Positions 57,401 to 64,000 of a stretch of 64,000 nucleotides of DNA are shown here, one piece after another (position 1 is the first letter of the stretch; each line of letters begins with the position of its first letter). The position numbers and the translations under genes are program-made. This DNA comes from Paenibacillus silvae (lineage in GTDB: Bacteria; Bacillota; Bacilli; Paenibacillales; Paenibacillaceae): positions 310,001 to 374,000 of the forward strand of contig NZ_BMFU01000002.1 in assembly GCF_014639235.1 (NCBI RefSeq). The letters are read 5' to 3'. Below the pieces are notes generated by a model. It was not told the origin of the DNA. It saw only the letters and a list, made by a program, of their open reading frames with translations, and did no database searches.

Positions 57401-60400
57401 AATTGTTTTAACTCCTTATAAAGTTCGTCCGATAGTTGGAAGCGTTTATTTTTCCCACGAAAGGTTTGATTTTTAGATCGTGGCCGATCAGTCGGTAATT
57501 GAAGGACTGGAAGTTCCCCCCCTAGCTGCGTCTTCCAATATGCCATCTCTTCGTGAAGCTTGCTTCCATGCATAAGTTCACGTTGCCAAACAGAAAAATC
57601 TACATATTGATATGGCAAATCATTCAAAGGTGCAGTCCTTCCATGTAATATAGAATCATATAACACAGCTAGTTCTTGCAAGAGAATCTCATTAGACCAT
57701 GCATCCGAAACTATATGATGTAGATTTAACAGTAATATATATTTTTCCGTTTCTAGTTTTATTAGTGACACGCGGAATAGCGGACCTTCACTAAGCTCGA
57801 ATTTATGACGAGCCTCTTTTCTCAAAATAGTGTGTGCGATTGTATCTCGCTCATCCGTCAAATTATCTGATAAATCAATTATATTTATATTTAATTCCGT
57901 TTTGGAGTTAATTAACTGAACAGGTGTTCCATCAATATCTTTAAAGATTGTTCGTAAACTTTCATGCCGGTCGACAATTCGAGATAAAGATTGTTGTAAA
58001 ACTTCAACATTAAGATTCCCTTGGACATTGTACACTAATGGTATACTGTATAAATGGTTTATATCAGACAACTGATCCACAAACCACAAGCGTTGTTGAG
58101 CAAATGAGAGCGGTAGATTATTATGACGTTCAATAGTCCTAATCCCCTCTAAATCCCAGTTGCTTTTTTTCGATATTTGATCAATTTGGCCTTCTACAAA
58201 TGTAGCTAATTCTGTAATTGTTGGATAATTAAAGATATGTCGTACATCTATTTGAATGTCAAATTCTTTTCGCAAACGTGAAATTACACGCGTTGCGACC
58301 AATGAATGCCCTCCTAGCTCAAAGAAATTATCATACATTCCGATTCGGTTAATACCAAGAACCGTTTGCCAAACCTCAACTATTTTTTTCTCAACATCAG
58401 TGTGAGGCAAGATATCGTCTTCGCTCTCTTCAACATTAATTTCTAGAGCTGATAAGGCTTTGTAATCAACTTTACCGTTCAAAGTTAACGGTAGGCTCTC
58501 ATTAGTAAGTACAATGAGCGGAATCATATATTCTGGAACATTTTCTTTTAAGTAAGAAAGCAAATGTTTAATAGAAGCCTCTCTTTTTTCTGCCGTAACC
58601 ACATATCCAATTAGACGTTTATCACCAGATGTATTTTCTTGAACTGTTACAACAGCATCTTCTACATCAGGATAGTTTTTGAGTACTGCTTCAATTTCAC
58701 CAAGTTCAATCCGAAATCCCCTAATTTTCACTTGTTTGTCTGTCCGACCTAAAAACTCTATATTTCCATCAGCTAAATAGCGAACAAGATCGCCTGTCTT
58801 ATATATACGACTTGTCGAAGCATCATTAAATGGATTAGGTATAAACCTTTCTTCTGTCAAATCTTTACGTCCAAGATACTCTAATGCAAGGCCGTCTCCA
58901 CCAATATACAATTCGCCAGGTACACCAATTGGAACTGGTTGGTACCAATCGTCTAAAATATATACTTCTGTATTTGAAATCGGTTTACCTATGGGTACAG
59001 TCTTACTGATTTGATCAACTCTATCCATCGGGTAAAAGCAGGCAATGGTAGTACTTTCGGTTGGACCATATGCATTTATAAGGCGACAATCATTTAAGTT
59101 CTCTAATACTTTACGGGCATGAGATGTAGATAACACATCACCACCTGTAAACAGTTGACCAACACCCTTTAAATCATCTAAATGGTAATCTACCATTTGA
59201 TGGAACAAACCTGTTGTAAGCAGTAAAGTAGTGATTTGATAATGCTGTATACTCTGCCCCAATTCTTCAAGTGAAGTTAGAGCATATGGATAAATAACCA
59301 GTTTAGCTCCGTTTAGCAGACTACCCCATATTTCAAAAGTAGCAGCATCAAAGGAGATGGTAGCAAATTGAAGTAAAGTCTCTTTATTTGAAAGACTTAC
59401 ATAGTTTGAATTTTTAACTAATCGTAAAACACCACGGTGAGGTATTACTACCCCCTTAGGTTTACCTGTAGATCCAGAAGTGTAATTCACATATGCAGGA
59501 GAATCACTATTCAACTCATGAACTGGATTCGATTCACTACATTCTGACACCTTATCCCACTCAGTATCTATTTTCAGCGTAAACCCATCGTTGTAGAAGG
59601 GCAGTTTGTGAACCATATCGTCTTCTGTAATTAAAAAGGTTACTTTTGCATCATCAAAAATATAACGTAGTCTCTCCTCTGGATAAGATGCATCCAATGG
59701 CACATACACTCCGCCTGCTTTAATAATACCGAGCATACTTGTAATCATTTCGATGGAACGTTTAACACATAGACCTACCAAACATTCTGGTTGAACTCCA
59801 TTTTCTTTTAAATAGTGAGCTATTTGATTAGCACGCTTATTTAATTCATTATAAGTTAGCGTTTTATCTTGATACCTCAGTGCTATAGCATCAGGATTCA
59901 GAGCTACCTGTTGCTCAAATTCATCTTGAATACATTTATTTCGAGGGAACTCAGTGGCAGTATCATTCCATTCCAACAGTATTTGGTTCGTTTCATTCTC
60001 TGATAACATACAAAGTCGACTAATTTCCTGATCTGGATATTGAGCAACACTTTTTAATAAGTTTAAAAAATGATTTGCCATACGCGAAATGGTCTCATTC
60101 ATAAATAAATCAGTATTGTATTCGAAAGTAGCTAGTAGTCCATTTTGATCATTAGCAATCGATAAAATCAAATCGAATTTTGCTGTTGAAAATTCCAAAT
60201 TACGAGGAGTCAACATTACTCCTTCTAGCTCTAGTGGCTTGATTGTTGAGTTTTGATAATCAAGCATAACTTGGAAAAGAGGAGAATATCCCGAGTTGCG
60301 CTGCGGCTGAACTTCCTCCACAACCTTATCAAAAGGAATATCCTGGTTATCAAAAGCTTCGTATGCTACTCTCCGAGATTCTACCATAACATCCCTAAAA

Positions 60401-61353
60401 GTTGATTTTTCCGTTACATTCAAACGCAATACGAGAGTATTTACAAAAAAACCTATTAAATCTTCAGTTTCCTTTTGATTTCTTCCAGCAATAGGTGTCC
60501 CAATTAAAATGTCTTTTTGAAAGGTATAGCGATATAAAAGAACATTATAGGCAGCTAGAAAAAGAGTAAACATGGTAGCATTTTCTGTTTCACTTAAATG
60601 CTCAAGTTTATTAATTAATTCTTGTGGAATGGTAATACTCTCTTGACTACCACGAAACGTCTGATTTACAGGACGAGGATAATCAGTATGTAATTGCAAT
60701 ACCGGGAGATCTCCCCCTAGTTTCTTCTTCCAAAATTCCAACTGTTCCTGCGCCTCTTCTCCCTCTAACCAATCATTATGCCATTCAGAAAAATCAGCAT
60801 ATTGTAAGGTTAACTCAGAAAGATCTAATGTCTCCCCTTTAGAATAAGCAGCATAAAAAGCTGAAATTTCATCATGGAGAACTTTCATTGACCAACCATC
60901 AGATATGATATGGTGCATGTTCCAAAAAAGCACATTGTGGTTAGAATTCACTCTAAATATCATCGCTCTAAATAATGGCCCTTTTGTTAAATCAAAAGCT
61001 TTAGAGACCTCTTCCTTTAGCAATGAATCCAACTCTTGCTCTTGTACCTCTATAATAGACATTTTCATCTCTACGGTAGGATGAATAATTTGTACTAGTT
61101 CATCTTCATTTTGTGCAAAAGTGGTCCTGAGAATTTCGTGACGCTCTATAACATGTTGAATACTTCTTTCCAAAGCTCCTAAATTAATAGGCCCCTTTAT
61201 ATCCAAAGCAGAAGGAAGGTTGTAGACTGTGCTCGGATTAAGTTCTTCAATGAACCAGAGTCTTTTTTGACTTGAGGACATCGGAAAAACAAAAACATCG
61301 TTAGTCTTTCCATTTAACTGAATACTGCCAAGAGAATTATTATTTGGGTTCAT
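48487..61353 (-). CDS. Four-module NRPS (C-A-T x 4)
   Basis: 4288 residues, no E, MT or TE domains. All four C domains have HHxxxD motifs (HHIISDG near 148, HHIVSDA near 1213, HHIISDG near 2275, HHIIFDV near 3333). T serines lie near 1015, 2081, 3137 and 4205 (GGHSL). A-domain pocket residues read by hand (10th Lys assumed): A1 D-A-F-L-F-G-A-T-I (aliphatic type, near Val/Ile codes); A2 D-V-S-N-F-A-L-I-Y (shares D, N, A, L, Y with small-residue Ala/Gly codes; weak); A3 D-I-M-Q-L-G-F-I-Y (close to Gly DILQLGLIW); A4 D-V-Q-Y-I-A-Q-V-I (close to Pro DVQYIAHVV/DVQLIAHVV). The C-terminus is a strongly basic tail (RKEEQRKQRQLRQQRVQTKR). AAAAGGAG precedes the ATG. It overlaps the PKS start by 8 bases. 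Confidence 0.96.
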   Translation of the reverse strand: MNPNNNSLGSIQLNGKTNDVFVFPMSSSQKRLWFIEELNPSTVYNLPSALDIKGPINLGALERSIQHVIERHEILRTTFAQNEDELVQIIHPTVEMKMSIIEVQEQELDSLLKEEVSKAFDLTKGPLFRAMIFRVNSNHNVLFWNMHHIISDGWSMKVLHDEISAFYAAYSKGETLDLSELTLQYADFSEWHNDWLEGEEAQEQLEFWKKKLGGDLPVLQLHTDYPRPVNQTFRGSQESITIPQELINKLEHLSETENATMFTLFLAAYNVLLYRYTFQKDILIGTPIAGRNQKETEDLIGFFVNTLVLRLNVTEKSTFRDVMVESRRVAYEAFDNQDIPFDKVVEEVQPQRNSGYSPLFQVMLDYQNSTIKPLELEGVMLTPRNLEFSTAKFDLILSIANDQNGLLATFEYNTDLFMNETISRMANHFLNLLKSVAQYPDQEISRLCMLSENETNQILLEWNDTATEFPRNKCIQDEFEQQVALNPDAIALRYQDKTLTYNELNKRANQIAHYLKENGVQPECLVGLCVKRSIEMITSMLGIIKAGGVYVPLDASYPEERLRYIFDDAKVTFLITEDDMVHKLPFYNDGFTLKIDTEWDKVSECSESNPVHELNSDSPAYVNYTSGSTGKPKGVVIPHRGVLRLVKNSNYVSLSNKETLLQFATISFDAATFEIWGSLLNGAKLVIYPYALTSLEELGQSIQHYQITTLLLTTGLFHQMVDYHLDDLKGVGQLFTGGDVLSTSHARKVLENLNDCRLINAYGPTESTTIACFYPMDRVDQISKTVPIGKPISNTEVYILDDWYQPVPIGVPGELYIGGDGLALEYLGRKDLTEERFIPNPFNDASTSRIYKTGDLVRYLADGNIEFLGRTDKQVKIRGFRIELGEIEAVLKNYPDVEDAVVTVQENTSGDKRLIGYVVTAEKREASIKHLLSYLKENVPEYMIPLIVLTNESLPLTLNGKVDYKALSALEINVEESEDDILPHTDVEKKIVEVWQTVLGINRIGMYDNFFELGGHSLVATRVISRLRKEFDIQIDVRHIFNYPTITELATFVEGQIDQISKKSNWDLEGIRTIERHNNLPLSFAQQRLWFVDQLSDINHLYSIPLVYNVQGNLNVEVLQQSLSRIVDRHESLRTIFKDIDGTPVQLINSKTELNINIIDLSDNLTDERDTIAHTILRKEARHKFELSEGPLFRVSLIKLETEKYILLLNLHHIVSDAWSNEILLQELAVLYDSILHGRTAPLNDLPYQYVDFSVWQRELMHGSKLHEEMAYWKTQLGGELPVLQLPTDRPRSKNQTFRGKNKRFQLSDELYKELKQLSQHTGTSLNMTLLAAFKVLLHRYTGQNDILIGSPISGRNYEGVEKMIGFFVNTLVFRTNISSEQSFGEFLQHVREVSLDAFSNQNVPFEKLVEEIQPNRDTSTSPLFQVMFSMLNSSAPALALSGLVLEPVDLEADVAKYELSLAITENENKIEASFDYNIDLFDDETISRMTQHYLTILNGIVSNPNCMIGELPILTEIEKQKFLVDWNIREEAKVTYESLADLFESRVEHSPDTLAVVYGNRQLTYHELNERANQLANHLHKFGVRDNQLVGIMVERSLEMIVGILAILKAGGAYLPIEPNLPKERIQYMLNDSEVQLLLTQKNWQDDFLFSGDTIDLEDERIYQGNANNPAPMNRLSNYAYVIYTSGSTGKPKGVMVTQRNVLHILNVLGQLYPFGSNDVYLLKTPFTFDVSVSEIFGWISGGGKLAILKPQDEKDPLRLFEAIKDYKVTHVNFVPSMLHSFLERLKDKTQEKLPALRYVFSAGEALQKESAKMFFEVLQGVELVNLYGPTEITIYATNYSVKEELPKSSIPIGRPLPNTTAYVVNGKLQMQPLGVPGELCISGLGLTEGYINKQALTEEKFVYAPWNPTERMYRTGDLVRWLPNGDLEYLGRIDDQIKLRGIRIELGEIQSVLESHPLIRECVVLVKEDHKHDQRLVAYIVLKQGESFNSGEIRQFLRKILPEYMVPSTLINLNEIPLSPNGKIDRAALPNPKSEDVVGNSEFTSPQNPMEEILAGIWSQVLGLERVGIHDNFFELGGHSLLAIQVLSRLRNAVGAEVPVQSIFNYPTIFEFASQIDMSKKTANEISIQAISREQKLPMSSSQNRLWFLNEMESKNKYVYNIPLALRLSGELERSILEKVLNTIISRHESLRTTFRGDGDQIEQVIAPRKEIKISFIDHADETLEDQETELKRLIRAEVMNEFDLSQGPLFRASIIRLQPDEHILLLNLHHIISDGWSQDILLREISTLYRAHLQNEIVELPKLPIQYADYAAWQKEWIKNEEITKQINYWKQQLQDQPLLLQLPTDRQRPSVQTYAGDIFRFEIPERVAGLLKELSVREGTTLYMTLLAAFKVLLFRYSDQEDVSVGSPVTNRNHQDLENLIGLFVNTLVLRTQIKREMSYLELLKQVRKVALEAYANQDVPFEKIVEELRVERDLSHSPLFQVMFIIQNISNKKMEIIGLNIEEIEIDTNSSKYDLTLFIAEENNRLTAVFEFNTDMFEKNTVARMADSFNALLEGIIDQPELSIGRLPVLPFKEQQKLLVDWNLTSKDYTLDKGMHLFFEEQVEQTPEAIAAVFDKDSLSYKILNSRANQLARHLQSIGVKPGVLVGVYMERSLEMLVSLLAIFKAGGAYVPLDPSFPTERISFMLQDSKTNVILTTTGLEKRISEHKAQIVYVDRDWSQICYQDDSNLKCYRPQDSLVYTIYTSGSTGKPKGVQIRSEALTNYLLATNEHLQLQNTDRFLAVTTISFDIAGMELYLPLMQGACVVIASRDEVTDGERLAELLITSEATVMQATPATWQMLIQAGWSGNRQLKVLTGGEALPLSLANQLLNRSAGVWNFYGPTETTIYSAISKVESGRNWVSIGRPIANTSLYVLDHQFQLVPVGVPGELYIGGEGLAVGYLNRPELTQEKFLEDPFSNRSSARMYRTGDLVRYRENGELEFISRIDNQVKVRGFRIELGEIENVLLAHTGIKEAVVVVREDVLNDKRLVAYIKAEEGSELDYQSLRNLLKRSLPDYMIPSAIIMMDKFPLTPNGKIDRRALDGQHGLELSPQNKSEAPRTMMEKQLADMWCDILRIDQVSIHDNFFEIGGHSLLATQLISRIRKELKIEIPLRSLFENPSIASLSTEIAEIDVDDPILQLPESLLRSDQETLQLSFAQQRLWFLNELESNSAFYNVPIAFYLRGKLNIPALEKAFHDIISRHEILRTTFAKVDGEALQHVHSEMDLNINLLDFESFSDIEQEIQIHSFIEQDSKKSFDLSTGPLLRVTIIRSKPDQHVLLLTVHHIIFDVWSLDVFAKDLAVHYEARANNKHDFYLPDLTVQYADFANWQRKWIQNKVMDKQLSYWKQKLLNIPPSLELLTDRPRPPVQTFYGAHESINLSSSLLKALQKVSAQEDATLYMTMLAAFKVMLYRYTYQEDILVGSPIANRPMAEVEDMIGLFTNTLVLRSQVEGSMSFAELLRQVRITALEAYENQDLPFEKLVEEMQPNRDLSRSPLFQVMLAYQDFSSHNFTIDGLNFELMSVDNKTSKFDLTLFVQKAEQGMTIAMEYNTDLFDQSTIQRMLSHLKIILEQLGGNPNQAIREVPMLGEQEKLQLLGEWNDSISNSKAEKSVHHMIEEQARKTPDAQALSLDGKYLTYRELNQRANQLANYLRKFGVEVDSPVGICLERSIEGIIAVLAIFKAGGAVVSLEPNFPEERLAFIINDAKVKMVLINQTLMDKVPALTSAKMICLDSEWKNIANENSDNLSNKVTMEDLAYLIYTSGSTGIPKGVAVPHLTLANLITWQTKNSALLGPIKTLQFTSLSFDVSYQEIFSTLCVGGELILVSEEVRRDSVMLLNYIDSEKIERIYLPFIALQQLAEALVNKAAPVPTHLKEVITAGEQLKVTPSIKKMFESLNNCTLHNQYGPSETHVITAMVLEDDPNDWPLLPYIGRPIDNTKVYILDNQLNPVPVGVPGVMYLAGDCLARGYLNRPDLTDEKFIVNPFDEGLNTRIYNSGDLARYHQDGQIEFLGRIDDQVKIRGYRVELGEIEALLAQHPEVQECAVVVREEVVGEKNLVAYMVTSEQDNNTDFRQYLKKLLPEYMVPFTFIKLEKIPLTGTGKVDRKSLPAPQNSPISTAMYAAPLTELERTISSIWEEVLGIEKVGVKDNFFDLGGHSLLVVKVCSKLSEEIGQVVPVLHMFRYPTIEDLVNATLHGKSEPNGREDKMARVNNRKEEQRKQRQLRQQRVQTKRKRGDQNE

Positions 61354-61381
61354 CTTTACAACTCCTTTTCATGCACTCAAC

Positions 61382-64000
61382 TTATTCATTGGATAAATCA
61401 GTTAACTTTTTACTGTTTAACGTTCGTGATTTAGGCATAATAGCATTTCTTTTCTTCTTACCTACTGATGACTGATTTACAGTTTTACTACTTACTTTTG
61501 CTGCTACTTCTACAATTGTAGGCTCACTTAAAAACTCATTAAGGGTTAATTTCACTTCGAACTCCCCATTAATACGTGAAATAACAAGAGTAGCAAGTAA
61601 TGAATCTCCGCCTAATTCAAGAAAATGGTCATTTATCCCTATGTTATGATTATCAATCACATCCACCCATATGTCTTTTATACGCTCCTCTAATAGACTT
61701 CTAGGAGCCACATAATTACCGGAATTCAAACTTTCCATTTGGTGGTTAGGTAATTTTTTGCGATCTATCTTTCCATTAGTTGTTAGAGGTAGAGAATCCA
61801 TTTGAAGAAAAACAGTTGGCCACATGTACGAGGGAAGGAAATCTTTCAGATATTCTCTCCACTCAGCAGTCTGTTTTTCATCAGAACTCTTTTTTTCTAC
61901 AATTAGATAAGCTGCTAAGAAGATTCCTCCTTTCTCATTAACACGATCAATTACCACTGCCTGCCGCACGTTTGGAGCTCTTTCTAAAACTTTTTCAATT
62001 TCTCCAAGTTCAATACGGTGTCCCCTAATTTTAACTTGGCTGTCTGTCCTTTCTATATATTTTATCTCTCCGTTTGCGAGCAATAATGCAATATCTCCAG
62101 TTCTATAAATCCTTTTTCCTGGCTTAAATGGATGTTCTATAAATCGTTCTTGATTTAATTTATCTCGGTTATGATAACCCCGGGCTAACCCTGCCCCAGC
62201 AATACACAGTTCACCTTTTACACCAATAGGTTGTAATTGCATATACTGGTCCATAATGTAGCATTCATAATTACATAGTTGGTTACCAATGGTTATATCA
62301 TTAGAATTCTCCAATTCTTTTATAGTAGCGTATACAGTAGTTTCTGTAGGTCCGTATATATTAAGAATCTTAGCATTAGTGACATCACGTACTTCTTCAA
62401 ATAGTCGCGGAGGGAATGGCTCGCCTCCCATACAGATTAGTTTTAAAGATTTTAAGCAATCTGTATGAAGATTATCATTTAGTAACATTTGAAGACGTGC
62501 AGGAGTTCCAGGTAAAATCTCTATTTTATTATTCTTTATCAGTTCATTGAGCGCCATTGGGTCATGTTGTTCAATCTCATTTGCAATGACTACTTTAGCT
62601 CCATATGCTAATGCTATAAGCGATTCAATTACAAAAATATCAAAGGCTATACTAGCTAAAGCTACAATTGAACGGTTTTTATCAAAGCATAAATGTTCTT
62701 TTACTGCATAATATAAATTCCTTATAGAATGGTGTTCAACCATGACTCCCTTTGGTTCCCCTGTAGAGCCGGAAGTATAAATAATATAGGCAAGTTCATT
62801 ATCATTAATAACAAGGTTTAGCTCAGCTGTACTCTCTGTTTCAATATTTTTCATTTCAACCTGAAGGTCTATTATTTTTGCATCTGAAGTATGAAGCTGC
62901 TGTCTCAAAGTCGTTTCACAAAGAACAAATTTTAAGCCAGAGTCACTCATCATAGATGCTAACCTCTCAGATGGATAGGCAGGATCAAGAGGTACATAGG
63001 CGCCCCCAATTTTGAGAACAGCCAGCTGAGAAATGATAATTTCTGCAGAACGACTTAGGCAAATCCCTATGATATCTCCCTCACTAGCACCTTTCTTTTG
63101 TAAGTAATAGGCTAATTGATTCACTTTACAATTAACTTCCTGATAGGTAATATGTTTCTCTCCTACAACTATCGCTATTGCTTCAGGATTTAAGTTTACT
63201 TGTTTGGTAAATAAATCGTGAATCTGTCCTTCTTTAGGTAACTCACAAGAATTTTCACATATTTGATTTAGCAAAAGATGATGTTCTTCCTCTGTTAGAA
63301 GAGATGTTCTGTTGAACAGACTCTCCGATTCATTTAACATACAATGCAATAAAGTTTCAAAGTGCCCTATCATTCGCGTTACATCGTTTTGAGAAGCTCG
63401 GCTTTTATCATAAACCATATGAAGTATAGTTTCTGATTGATTTCTTAACACGTAAATGCCTAAGCAGGTACCACTATGTTCTTGAAAATTTACTATTTGA
63501 CGCACCACTTTCTCAGAACTTTCATCAGAAAAGTTTGTCATATTAGTAAATCCGTACAGAACCTGAAATAATGGACTTCCCTTCCTGCATTCTGCTTGCA
63601 ATGTTTTATAAGAATGGCTTTGTTGAGTATTGTTCAGTTCTTTTTCAACTTTCTTATACAACTCAGTGAAAGTAAGTTTTTCATAACCAGTCATATTCAT
63701 TTCGAATAGAAAAAATTTATCAACCTCTTCAGTAGTAGAACTATTTGAATTAATTTTTGGAGAACCAATTAAAAATTCTACCTGATCAGTATACCTATGT
63801 AAAAGGATGCTCAATACAGTAAGTATTGCTGATTCACTATCATAAGTCGATTTATCTAAACCTTGTTCGATATGACCTGATAATTTCTTTTTATAAACAG
63901 CGTACCCGGAATCAATGCCTTTTGTAAAAGGAAGACTTAATACGGGTTGATTGTTTATAAGATTTTTCATACTATTCACATCTCGCAGAGAAATCACTTT
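61382..64000 (-). CDS. NRPS: C (partial at edge), A, T; gene continues off the window
   Basis: The frame is open to the right edge; the GTG at 63997 has no visible ribosome binding site and the first residues are the middle of a C domain, so the start lies outside. From the edge: C-terminal lobe of C (to about 230), A (about 255-745; IIYTSGSTGEPKG, GELCIAG, YRTGDIALLL, NGKIDRK) and T (FLELGGDSLLA, Ser near 799), then a basic tail (GKKKRNAIMPKSRTLNSKK). Pocket residues by hand: D-I-I-P-C-G-I-V-Y, which fits no code I know. Its stop is 28 bases before the next NRPS start, and the basic tail may contact that protein's N-terminus. It is the first gene of the operon visible here; the promoter must be outside. 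Confidence 0.93.
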   Translation of the reverse strand, partial: KVISLRDVNSMKNLINNQPVLSLPFTKGIDSGYAVYKKKLSGHIEQGLDKSTYDSESAILTVLSILLHRYTDQVEFLIGSPKINSNSSTTEEVDKFFLFEMNMTGYEKLTFTELYKKVEKELNNTQQSHSYKTLQAECRKGSPLFQVLYGFTNMTNFSDESSEKVVRQIVNFQEHSGTCLGIYVLRNQSETILHMVYDKSRASQNDVTRMIGHFETLLHCMLNESESLFNRTSLLTEEEHHLLLNQICENSCELPKEGQIHDLFTKQVNLNPEAIAIVVGEKHITYQEVNCKVNQLAYYLQKKGASEGDIIGICLSRSAEIIISQLAVLKIGGAYVPLDPAYPSERLASMMSDSGLKFVLCETTLRQQLHTSDAKIIDLQVEMKNIETESTAELNLVINDNELAYIIYTSGSTGEPKGVMVEHHSIRNLYYAVKEHLCFDKNRSIVALASIAFDIFVIESLIALAYGAKVVIANEIEQHDPMALNELIKNNKIEILPGTPARLQMLLNDNLHTDCLKSLKLICMGGEPFPPRLFEEVRDVTNAKILNIYGPTETTVYATIKELENSNDITIGNQLCNYECYIMDQYMQLQPIGVKGELCIAGAGLARGYHNRDKLNQERFIEHPFKPGKRIYRTGDIALLLANGEIKYIERTDSQVKIRGHRIELGEIEKVLERAPNVRQAVVIDRVNEKGGIFLAAYLIVEKKSSDEKQTAEWREYLKDFLPSYMWPTVFLQMDSLPLTTNGKIDRKKLPNHQMESLNSGNYVAPRSLLEERIKDIWVDVIDNHNIGINDHFLELGGDSLLATLVISRINGEFEVKLTLNEFLSEPTIVEVAAKVSSKTVNQSSVGKKKRNAIMPKSRTLNSKKLTDLSNE

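Noticed and set aside
48487..61353. Long internal repeats in the NRPS gene as mobile or recombination repeats
   Set aside because: They are the expected similarity of four C-A-T modules.
1..64000. CRISPR array, tRNA or rRNA genes
   Set aside because: No regularly spaced repeats and no tRNA- or rRNA-like segments were noticed on reading either strand.

Overview
The window looks like a low-GC Gram-positive chromosome, most probably Paenibacillaceae (Paenibacillus or Brevibacillus type). The reasons are the strong AGGAGG-type ribosome binding sites, MprF, a heterodimeric TldD/TldE pair, an IS256-family element and a very large NRPS/PKS operon with an EctB-like diaminobutyrate aminotransferase. 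This placement rests on gene content and reading of the sequence, not on a database search.

Layout. (1) 1-13.0 kb is an intact envelope and peptide-handling region. It holds the 3' part of a sensor histidine kinase, a small SAM methyltransferase, a five-gene minus-strand operon (tldD - tldE - two ABC half-transporters - a PLP-dependent trans-sulfuration-type enzyme), mprF and a PAP2-family membrane protein. (2) 13.05-22.4 kb is an accessory island. Decayed genes predominate: a frameshifted PP-loop/PAPS-reductase-like gene, an unknown gene with three frameshifts, an Abi-alpha/DUF4393 gene with an in-frame stop, and ilvD and possible FRG-domain fragments fused to each other. It also has a GC-rich probably structured segment, an IS256 element, a live-looking hydrolase/YdeI/WYL-regulator unit and a GNAT acetyltransferase. 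Two diverged direct repeats of about 75-83 bp, built on a GTTCTTGTCC motif, lie near the ends of this island. (3) 22.7 kb to the right edge is one continuous minus-strand biosynthetic operon of eleven genes that runs off the window.

The biosynthetic operon, in transcription order: NRPS (C-A-T, 5' end off the window); four-module NRPS (4 x C-A-T); PKS (KS-AT-KR-ACP); free-standing luciferase-like flavin monooxygenase; a C-domain/TauD-SyrP-like dioxygenase fusion; an NRPS with a catalytically dead C-like domain, an Asp-type A domain and T; a PKS/NRPS with KS, wrecked AT, ACP and C; an NRPS with half-C, A, T, E, E; two ABC exporter halves; and an EctB-like aminotransferase. Read by hand, the A-domain pocket residues suggest unknown - aliphatic - small - Gly-like - Pro-like - [malonate, reduced] - beta-hydroxy-Asp - [C2 unit, unreduced] - D-Dab-like. 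No thioesterase or reductase release domain is visible.

The most distinctive parts are the split beta-hydroxyaspartate module (active C fused to the hydroxylase, followed by a non-catalytic 'interface' C domain on the Asp module), the AT-dead PKS module, the tandem E domains of which the second lacks the catalytic glutamate, and the matched docking-like termini around the flavin monooxygenase. The product would be a peptide-polyketide hybrid, probably exported by the adjacent heterodimeric ABC pair. I do not recognise it as a known compound.
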